DNA of 15,580 nt from positions 1-15,580 of the forward strand of contig JAOXYB010027202.1 in assembly GCA_028565635.1 (NCBI GenBank), written 5' to 3'. Of the stretch, positions 1 to 8,000 are shown one piece after another. The first letter of the stretch is position 1; the number at the start of each line of letters is the position of its first letter. Origin of the DNA: Phoronis ovalis (taxonomy: Eukaryota; Phoronida; Phoronidae). The notes beneath the pieces are model-generated. The model had not been told where the DNA came from, made no database searches, and saw nothing but the letters and a program-made list of their open reading frames with translations. A program made the position numbers and the translations under genes.

Positions 1-1550
1 GTTATGGAAAGGGAATTCAGTGCTGTTTTATTGATTTCACATAACATAGCTGTTGCATGAATAGGATGTAATGCTAGATTAGCATTTAGTCATTGTGGAG
101 TTAACCATAAAAAATAGATCTGTTTGCAACAACATTACAACAGTACATATCTAATACTTGTGATATTAATGGATGGCTGTTCTATAAGTGTAGATTGTTA
201 TGATAGTTAAGTATCATTCATTAAATGTCATAGTAACAGGGTGATGTGAAAATAAAATAATGGATAGAATATGAAAACATTTTGATAAAATATTAAATTT
301 ATTTTATCTTACATAAACAATAAATTACAAATTTTTATTTGTAGAAAATGATTTAATGACTGGATTATTACACAGAATAATATACATACCACTCACAGTA
401 GGATTGTAATCCGTAAATGTGTGAAAAACAAGTTATCTATGAAATTTAAGCCAGTAAAAGGCGTGAAAATCAATTTTCTATTTAAATTTGGAAAGCCAAA
501 ATTCTGGCCAATTCCCTATCATTGCAAATATCATCTTTGTTTTTTATTACACTAATTTATTTTAAGTTCACTGATTTTAATATCTTTTACTGAAGGCTTA
601 CACATTTAATATAATGTACTTAATATATATTTTTTTTTTACAGAAAATTGTAGTTCAGCAATATGTTGAATAATTCGTGCATATTCCACACGTTTGTTTC
701 ACTACATTGGCAGACTATTTATTGCCTTATGAGAACCTTCGCATAAGGTAGTTACTTTTTTCACTTTCATACAAAAGTTGGAATTCATATTGTTGTTGCA
801 TCGCTTCATGTTTTTGTTTTTCTTCTAAAAAAATTGTTTGTAGCTTTTCTTAGAAATGTCCATATGGATCTGACGGGATTATGAAAGCAACCATCTTTAA
901 TCTAAAACGGTGCACATGTCAAAAACATATTATTTGATGACTTGGAAAGTACTGGACCGATTTTAACGAAGCTTGGATTAAAATGTATGCTAGGTTCTGG
1001 AGATGAAAATTAGAACTGAAAAAATTAGCGGACATCTTGAATCTAAAACGGATGTATTATTAATTTTTTGCGTTGGAAACCACACGTACCGTATCGCCGT
1101 TTTTCTCAAAATTATTACGAATGTTCTCATTTGTACTAGGTGACGAATTAGGCCGATATTGTTTAAAAAAGGCTGACCACTGTGATGCATTTACCGGAGC
1201 CAATGAGCCGCTGTCTCTGTGAGTTTAAGTTAGTTAAGGCATAACCAGTAACACGTCAAAATATTTAGAGTTCTTTATACTGCTGACGACCACTACATCA
1301 ATTAAAAAAATATTAATCGGTTGTTTAATTAGATGCATGTATATATATAGCGATTTTTTATTTTGACACCCCGGGAATTGGTACTGGTTCTGACTGCTGC
1401 AACCGGCTGGCAAAATACGATCGCTGTTGTTTTTGAGCAAATGAATAATGCCTAATTAAGCAGCTCTTTATTAAAATACCAATAGTTTGTGATTTTTTTA
1501 ATATCGGACAAACAGATATGAAAATATGTTCCTTCAAACATTTTACCCCT
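1..1550. other. 5' flanking intergenic DNA, no gene recognised
   Basis: No coding exon can be supported here. The stretch is AT-rich with stops in all frames. It contains a diverged direct-repeat segment (892-1051), a copy of a recurring palindromic word (70-85) and a small inverted repeat, CCTTATG/CATAAGG, at 725-731 and 742-748. A splice-acceptor-like tract ending at 643 is discussed among the rejected items. Confidence 0.6.
892..1051. repeat. Diverged direct repeat, two copies 141 bp apart
   Basis: CATCTTTAATCTAAAACGG at 892-910 recurs as CATCTTGAATCTAAAACGG at 1033-1051, 18 of 19 bases identical. The DNA between and around the copies (about 840-1210) is visibly less AT-biased than its flanks, with several CpGs. 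This suggests part of a dispersed non-coding repeat family. No transposase or reverse-transcriptase coding is seen. Confidence 0.55.
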
Positions 1551-1600
1551 TTCCCCTTTGTGAAAAGCCTAGTGAAAGGCGTGTAGAAGTGTCACTGTGT

Positions 1601-1652
1601 CGTCATTATAATGCTCTGACGTCACCGTGCTGACGTTCTTTGACGTTCGTCA
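1601..1652. promoter_or_regulatory. Cluster of CRE/ATF-type TGACG sites upstream of the coiled-coil gene
   Basis: A perfect palindromic CRE (TGACGTCA) lies at 1617-1624. It is flanked by half sites CGTCA at 1601-1605, TGACG at 1631-1635 and 1641-1645, and CGTCA at 1648-1652. All lie within 52 bp, about 125-175 bp before the ATG at 1777. CREB/ATF-family bZIP factors bind this motif. Use as a promoter element is inferred from position and density. Confidence 0.5.
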
Positions 1653-1726
1653 TTGTGTATTGCAGTTGAAATAGGACTTTCATTAATCTGCAGCTCAAAA
1701 AGTTTGTAAATACATAATTTTGCTAT

Positions 1727-1733
1727 TATAAAA
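1727..1733 (+). promoter_or_regulatory. TATA-like box
   Basis: TATAAAA lies 44 bp before the ATG at 1777 and about 75 bp after the CRE-type cluster, which would put a transcription start near 1755-1765 and leave a very short 5' UTR. Such words are common in DNA this AT-rich, so position is the only support. Confidence 0.3.
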
Positions 1734-1776
1734 TAGTAAGGAGTGTAGTATAGTACTACATTGGAACAGTTTTATC

Positions 1777-4025
1777 ATGGATAGACGTAGTGGTATTAAA
1801 AAAGATAAGAGGCGAAAAGATATTGAAGTGCAAGTCAGCCAAGGACTTCGAAAAGTTCGAATGGAGCTTGCCAGAGAGGAGCATGCTGTTAGACGTGCAC
1901 AACTTAAGCAGAATAAAAGAAACAACAAAATGATGAAACAGAAGGATATGCAGGTATATTGATGGAATCAAAGTTATGTTACTATTTGTTAAATAATTCG
2001 CCAGTGATAGACCTCCGGGAATGATCCAGCATTTGGATCCAAGCATATTCCTTACAATTAAAGTTAAGTTTGTTCACCAACTGAAGAATAAAACAATTTA
2101 ATTTCGTTTTACGTTTGAAAACACGTTATAAATTTTCGATTTATTTGCAGCTTAATGAGGTTTGCCTTACACTGAATCGGAGAGAAGGATCAATTCGAGA
2201 ATATGAAGAGGAACTGGCTAGGCAAGATGAGGATATTAAAAGACTTAAATCCATGTTACGGATAAAAGAAGAAGTGAATGAAAAGATGGCGCAAAATGTT
2301 GTTCTTCAACTAGAAAGATTAGAGAAGTTACAAAGCCTGGATGATGGAAATGAAGACGAGGTTAGTCACTTTAAAAAACAGTTAATAATAAAGAGCATTA
2401 CAGAAGAAATGGATGATTTAGTTGCTCAGCATCGAAGCCTTGAAAAGGAACATAGTGCTCATCTTGAAAGGAAGGAGGATGAGATTGGTGGCCTAAAGGA
2501 AGCTATGAAGAAAATTACCCAAGAATTTGTTGCTAAGGAACAAAATCTTGAAAAAGAACACAGTGCTGCTCTTGAAAGGAATGATAATGAGATTAGAGAC
2601 TTAAAGGAAAAGCTGAAATTAATAACCCAAGAATTGGACGACCTTAAAGAACACATCATTGATTCAGTTGCTCAAAATGTAAGGCTTGAAAAAGAACGTA
2701 TTTCTGATTTTGAAAGGAAGGATGAGGAGATTGGGGATTTAAAGGAAAAGCTATGGAAAATTACTCAAGAATTGGACGACATGAAAGAACATAACGTTGA
2801 CTTAGTGGATCAGAATGAAAAGCTTGAAAAACAAAACGAACTCACTGAAGACATGCTTCAACGATCTCTACTTGTGATGGAAGAAAAGGAAAAGATAGAT
2901 ATGGCGAAGAAAAAACACAAAGTGGACAGAGATGCAGTTGACTTGAAAGAAAAGCTAAACAACGGTATCCAAGAATTTGATGATTTGAAAGAAAGCAGTG
3001 CTGATTTAGTAACAGACAGTCGAAACACGAAAGACGAAATTACCGAAGCAAAACGAGATAGACAAAGACAAGTTACCAGAAAGCGCCAGCTTCAGATAAG
3101 ACAATCTGTAGACAAGCCTGCTGGTGATTGCCGTAACGTTGGGCTACTAAACAGACGTAGAAAAAGAATAAATGACAATGAGCTACCACAAATTGGAGAC
3201 AAAATTTCCCGCTTAAGTATTAGCGATAAAGACGAACATGGTATCACCGAGTCTTTAAGCACCCAAAAGCAGAATACTAAAGAGAAAACCGTTGCAGAGG
3301 TGATGCTAGTACCGCACTCGTCAGCAGGCGATGGCCCTAACACTGGACTTGCAAAATCTTGTAGGCAGCTATTAAATAACAATGGACTATCACAAATTGG
3401 AGAAGAAAACTCTCGTTCAAGTGCTGTCACTAAAGGTACACATGGAGACGATAGAATTCCCCAGTTGCGTTTTGATGATAAAGACGCACATAGTGCCACT
3501 ATTTTAACTACTACCCAAAAGCGTGACGTTAAAGAAAAAGGGACAGAGGCGGTACTAGGACAGCAATCGTCAGCTGGCGATGGTCCTAGCATCGAACTAG
3601 TGAAACCCTGTAGGCAGATATCGAGGGAAAACGAGCTGTCACGAATTGAAGAAAACCCTCGCCTAAGTATTATCGCTAATGACAAACACGAAGACGAGAA
3701 TAGTTCCCTCTTTAGTATTAGTGGCACACGTACATGTAGTTACTGTTTCTGTAGGTACCCAAACGCAGAACACAGAGGAAAGAAGCACAGAACACGCCCA
3801 GCAGTTATACAGTGCTCGTCATTTGTCGATGATCTAAGATATAAAAAGAGATTAAATGTCAACGAACTATCGCAAATTGATAAAAACAATAATGCCGAAA
3901 GAGGGAGTAATAAAAGAAAAAACACAGATAAGATTATGTCCAAAGCAGCTAAAATTTGTGCCACATCTGTCACGGATGCAGAGTATGAGTTTCTGATAAC
4001 AAAGTTTAAATCGTTGAGTATATAA
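1777..4025 (+). CDS. Two-exon gene for an unrecognised coiled-coil repeat protein, 683 aa
   Basis: The coding sequence is join(1777..1953, 2151..4025). The 197-bp intron is phase 0, with donor CAG|GTATAT and acceptor TTTATTTGCAG. The ATG has A at -3 and G at +4, and an in-frame TAA at 1729-1731 closes the upstream frame. Residues 1-59 (exon 1) are highly basic; about 8-48 resemble an importin-beta-binding domain (IEVQV, LRKVR, REEHAVRRA). Residues about 60-370 are charged heptads typical of a long coiled coil, with a block duplicated about four times. Residues 381-683 hold four diverged copies of a unit beginning SSAGDG or similar and containing NELSQI. A Cys/His cluster sits at 588-605. NKRK at about 643 and basic stretches elsewhere could be nuclear localisation signals. 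There is no signal peptide or membrane segment. I do not recognise the family. A nuclear or cytoskeletal scaffold is only a guess; the gene model is well supported. Confidence 0.8.
2463..3002 (+). repeat. Duplicated heptad blocks in the coiled-coil region
   Basis: Three copies of a block starting LERK, LERN or FERK and continuing DE(I)-x2-LKE-x5-ITQE start at 2463, 2571 and 2709 (residues 164, 200, 246). The first two are 36 residues apart and the next two 46. A fourth partial copy, VDLKEKLNNGIQEFDDLKES, starts at 2937 (residue 322). The DNA is also similar (CTTGAAAGGAA, TTAAAGGAAAAGCT), so this looks like segmental duplication and not only convergent heptad composition. Confidence 0.65.
3114..3905 (+). 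repeat. Four diverged C-terminal protein repeats
   Basis: Repeat starts lie at 3114 (KPAGDCRNVGLL), 3318 (SSAGDGPNTGLA), 3567 (SSAGDGPSIELV) and 3816 (SSFVDDLRYKKR). Each is followed by a basic stretch and then NELPQIGD, NGLSQIGE, NELSRIEE or NELSQIDK. Copies 1 and 2 also share DKDEH/DKDAH and a TQK-x3-KEK motif. Spacings are 204, 249 and 249 bp. I do not recognise the unit. Confidence 0.7.
3735..3788 (+). other. Cys/His cluster, possible short zinc-binding motif
   Basis: Residues 588-605 read C-x2-C-x-C-x6-H-x4-H, with HRGKKHR at the end. The C-x2-C and H-x-G-K-K-H parts resemble matrin/U1-type C2H2 fingers. However, only eight residues separate the second Cys from the first His, where about twelve are usual. 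It lies inside the third C-terminal repeat. Metal binding is inferred, not shown. Confidence 0.35.
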
Positions 4026-4237
4026 ATACGCATATCGCATGAAAAATCCAGCTTTTAGTGTTCCAATGCTCCACGATTTCTGTGTTTGACTTATTCAAGC
4101 TGGTTGTATGCATAGGCATTCAAAGCAAATACATTTTGCTTTTAATAGTGGACTGTTTATAGAAATTGATTGATAAAATTTGTATGCTATATTAGCATTT
4201 TTTGTCATTGTACTTGTAATAATTTCATAGATTTTTA

Positions 4238-4243
4238 AATAAA
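4238..4243 (+). terminator. Poly(A) signal of the coiled-coil gene
   Basis: AATAAA lies 213 bp after the TAA stop (4023-4025) on the + strand, followed by T-rich sequence (4247-4271). This is a normal 3' UTR length. Confidence 0.55.
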
Positions 4244-4366
4244 CATTTCTTTAATTTAAAAGTTTAGTTTTTCGTATACTTGATAAATAATAATAAATAT
4301 AACTGAAACAAAATCCAGAACCCTGGTTTACAGTTAACAATTTCATCAATTCATCCAGAAGTTTGA

Positions 4367-4639
4367 TTAGATGTGCCTACAGAGAACAAGATTTTTTAAA
4401 TTTCTAACATTTTGATACTTGACTCCATTGTTACTGTTTAATTTAAATTTTTTAGCCTTTTTAATGAAAATCCAGCAAAAAATGTTAATGCAAATAAACA
4501 GTATTCCAGAAATAAGTAACGTCTGGGTAATTGGGTATTCCATTGGCTCTGTTGCATTTGACTGAAGGGTCGTTTGCACATCTGAATAAAAGCCTAGTAT
4601 ATACATATTGAAATTTGAGGCAAAATCATTCCAGACCAT
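4367..4639 (-). CDS. Hypothetical 90-aa single-pass membrane ORF
   Basis: This open frame encodes a short N-terminal part with a possible N-glycosylation site (NAT), a hydrophobic run of about 20 residues (LLISGILFICINIFCWIFI) and a basic tail (KKAKKFK), as expected for a type I or tail-anchored membrane protein. The frame stays open about 15 codons upstream of the ATG. It lies just beyond BBS1 in the same direction, so it could be BBS1 3' UTR sequence, a tiny separate gene, or chance: T-rich DNA readily yields membrane-like peptides. I do not recognise it. Confidence 0.2.
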   Translation of the reverse strand: MVWNDFASNFNMYILGFYSDVQTTLQSNATEPMEYPITQTLLISGILFICINIFCWIFIKKAKKFKLNSNNGVKYQNVRNLKNLVLCRHI

Positions 4640-4774
4640 TCGCCAGCAGAGTCTATAATAGTTGCCTGAAGTTTTTTTAAGTACTAATTAAAGAAAGTAT
4701 GGTGTCAATCCATGCATATTAAAAATAATGTTAGGAATTTAACTAAATTTGAAAAAATTATATCTGTGTAAGAC

Positions 4775-4825
4775 TTTAATATACTTGAAAGTATCTAATC
4801 CATCAAGTGGTTGAGCACTTTTAAT
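4775..4825 (-). terminator. Candidate BBS1 poly(A) signals
   Basis: On the - strand ATTAAA, the commonest variant signal, occurs at 4820-4825 and 4775-4780, about 90 and 135 bases past the BBS1 stop. No AATAAA was found on this strand between the stop and 4026. Confidence 0.25.
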
Positions 4826-4915
4826 TAGCTGAATGTTCACAGCCACTTCATTCAGTCAGTGTGTACTTGAAGGATGAGCTTTCTCTTTGTGATGATTTCT
4901 AAACACAAATTTTTG

Positions 4916-5002
4916 CTAGACAACAACCATGGCTTCACTTACAGGCATGTTGATAACGGCTGTGATGATTGGCACACTGTTATCTTTCTTTAACACAAAC
5001 AC
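4916..5002 (-). CDS. BBS1: BBS1 exon 15 (terminal)
   Basis: Residues 596-623, [20 protein letters not shown] and a short tail, then TAG at 4918-4916. Matches the vertebrate end VLVLREGQ...LLSAHINMP, so the C-terminus is complete. Acceptor TATTTCTTATAG. Confidence 0.95.
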   Translation of the reverse strand: MFVLKKDNSVPIITAVINMPVSEAMVVV

Positions 5003-8000
5003 CTATAAGAAATATTAAGATAATTCAGATAATTTATAAATCATTTAGATAAAAAAATATAAATACGTATAGGGTGACAATAACAGAACTCTTTCAGACA
5101 GCAATGCCTGCTGCTAGTTATACTGAAACTATGAGCAACATAAGTTGTATGTTTCCAAAACTGTGCTTTACAAATCAACAATTAGAAACTAGAAAGCAAT
5201 ACATAACTAATTACTTTAAAACTACCAACTGCCAGCTATCTAAAATATTGGCCAGTCTTCTATATAAACTTTTGCATTAAAAAGCATTATCTGTGGATAA
5301 AAAACCCTTTTAAGAAAAATGTCATTACATTACACAAAATTTCCCAAATTAATAGTTCAATCATTTATAATGTTGTCTTCAGAAAGTTTTGGCAGAAATC
5401 CAATCATGCCTGTTTAAAATAAAATCAAAATTATTTTGGGAATAATGACTTAACGTTTTCATAAGAGTTGTACTGCATAATTTACGGTGAAAAAAAAAAA
5501 ATATCCAGCATGCTGGGTACCAAGTGCAGGTGACACCTTTTTAGAGTCTACGATTTATTTCATGTACCCAATAAATCTATATTAATGCTTATAGTATCTA
5601 ACTTACAAATAACAATATCATTACAAAATTCCAAGAACTGTTTGGTCTTACCTTGATGGTATCAGAGATTCCTTTGTCACTTAGACATTCCACGAATGTT
5701 TCAAAGATATAGTTTATCCCTGGGACTAGCATTGGTACCTGCAAAACAGAGTATGATTATAACACCTTATATTAATTGACCTTGAAAATATGGTACAAAA
5801 TAATAAAGACAAACAGAAATACACACAAATTTACATTTCCTATCTATGCAGGTTAGAGATAATATAAGATGCAGACAAATTCAACACTTTATCTTAATCT
5901 TGTTGCTATTAAGTACATTGTATAATAAATAAGCAAAACTACAAAATGTTTGTTCAACAGAGCAGATATGTTTAAATCCACACTTTGTAAAATTCATCTG
6001 TGACAGCTAACTTGTATTTTATCAATCAGGTGAGAATACCGAACAGAGATCAGTTATAAACAAGATAATAAACAGTTTGTATACATAAGTGATCACTATT
6101 TTTCATGGAACAATACAACTTCACAGGTTCAATAAGGTTCAATAAAGCCGTGACAAAAGCAGTTTAGTGCACAATAATTGTTAAATATTATTGTCTTACT
6201 TTGCAAGAAAATTCAATGATATATTGGGAAAATGAAGCAATATCAATTTATATTTTATACCATACAGCACAGAGAGTAATGACTCACCGGGATGTATGTT
6301 TTCTGTACAGAATACAGTTTATCATCATACATAAATGTAATAAAGAGATTCATGGACGGTGTATTTAATGATGTGTTTTGTAAATGAACTGTCAGCTTGA
6401 ATGCGGGACCTATGCCCTGAATCTGAAAATAAAACGTGAATTACTAAAAGACACATGTTTCTTAAATATCAGATTTATGCAAAAACTTCCCAACTATTAA
6501 TACAGCCAAAATTCTAAATAAGCAATACAGTTGGTCACTTGGTCATAACAATGACAATGACAGAAACATCTGCATTGCTGTTGGATTCCAGGTAGCAGAT
6601 CCCTATGGTTATTTCAGAACATGACTGATTCAGCTAGTATACCCACTGATAACGAAATAAATTTGATACAAAATTACGCATAAAAGAGCTGAAAATCCAA
6701 AATCATTCAATTTCAATGTTTTTCAACATTTTCACTGTACAATTCATGAATAATGATGTTACAAAGAACCTAAGCTTACAATCATTTAAATGAATCACAG
6801 GACTTTCATCATTGCTGGCGACCTCTAGTGGAGGTGGACAACTGAAGGTCTTTTTTCAAACAGATGATCACAAGAGGTCATGAGAGCTGACATATCTGTC
6901 ACGAGGACATTCAAACTATATCATTAAGCTCAATGTTTCTCAAGTAGCTGATTAAATTTATTATATCCAAATTATACACTGGGCCACTGTTTAGCTTACT
7001 TGAGCATTCAGCTTAATGGGTTCTGCTGGATTAGAAGATATTGGATTCATGCTGGTCTCCAAAGCTTTCACATAGCTCCTAGCTGTATTCAACCTCAATC
7101 TATACAAATCGTGTTGAAATGCTCTGTGCATAGCTAAAAAATATATCCAAAACAAAAATGTACGAACATTGAAATCCAAACTAACAAAATGTAATTTGCT
7201 TTCAATTCTCATATAACATTTTTAAGAGTTAACAAAAATTATAGCCTTTTTTACACATTTACTCAAATAGTGTCCAGCCATTTACTACTCATATAGAAAT
7301 CTCTAATTTATTATTACTTAAAATTTATACGCCAAGTAAACACAATTTGTTTTTCATTTTGTTACAAGGCATGCATTTGCAAGACTTAGTGTTGCATAAT
7401 GTTCAATCCCATTTTGAAAGTAGTTTTATATGATACAAATATCACAATACTTTTGTTATGTAGTATATTCATATTTGACCAATCACAAGCGACAATATTG
7501 TGCATTACCAACTGAATTTTCTCTTTCTCTCATAGTTTGATCAACAAAGAGTTTTGTCTTCTTAGGAACATTAAGCTTCTGATTTTGAGCTGCTGGAGGC
7601 CCTGCACAGAGATCCCGTTCTTCAAAATTTGCAGTTCTCTTTAGAATTTTAATAAGCAATCCGCCGCCTACAATTAAGATAATATTTTAAATCAGTACAC
7701 ATGCGGTACACATAATCAAATTGAGAAGAAAGGATATATACATATTTATTTATTAAATTATCCAAAAACATGTAAAATTTTGAAAAAAAATCAGAATTGT
7801 ACTGCGCTATGCTCAACTCCAATTCTCGCATTTTTTATCAAGTCTCCTTCTACATACCATGTATCAATATGCATTCAAATAGAAACAGATTATTGTAAGA
7901 TCTTACCTCTAGTTGTCATAACCAGTGTACCTTCCTCTCTACCAAATCTACCAAACTTCATTCCAGTAACTACATCTTCACATTTGATTGTATTCACTAA

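Larger units (their letters stand above)
4026..4915. other. Convergent 3' UTR / intergenic stretch
   Basis: This holds the 3' UTR of the + strand gene (to about 4260) and, from the other side, the 3' UTR of BBS1. It also holds one unexplained - strand reading frame (4367-4639). Otherwise I see only AT-rich DNA and a copy of the palindromic word ATGCTA-N3-TAGCAT (4184-4198). Confidence 0.55.

Noticed and set aside
644-673. Strong polypyrimidine-AG acceptor followed by ten codons to a stop (+ strand), possible last exon of a gene entering from the left
   Set aside because: No upstream exon or donor could be identified in 1-625 and no AATAAA follows. A ten-codon exon cannot be supported without a transcript.
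2361-2381. GTTAGT...CAG inside exon 2 of the coiled-coil gene, resembling a mini-intron
   Set aside because: At 21 nt it is too short to be spliced, and it is in frame and keeps the coding sequence open.
3092-3727. 211-codon open frame on the - strand opposite the coiled-coil gene
   Set aside because: It is an antisense shadow. The + strand frame has the intron phase, repeats and charged heptads of a real protein, while the - strand product is a low-complexity Ser/Leu-rich sequence produced by complementing Lys/Glu/Asp codons.
4663-4668. Alternative BBS1 last exon using the CTTCAG site before the membrane-like ORF
   Set aside because: Joining exon 14 here in phase 0 gives a short unrelated tail and loses the conserved INMP ending, while exon 15 at 5002-4916 matches the family to its end.
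5074-5280. 68-codon open frame on the + strand
   Set aside because: It lies in a BBS1 intron, with no protein signature, Kozak context or splice partners.
6125-6144. Perfect tandem duplication of AGGTTCAATA in a BBS1 intron
   Set aside because: A two-copy 10-bp slippage event with no wider structure; nothing supports a function. It resembles a tRNA T-loop word, but no tRNA fold surrounds it.
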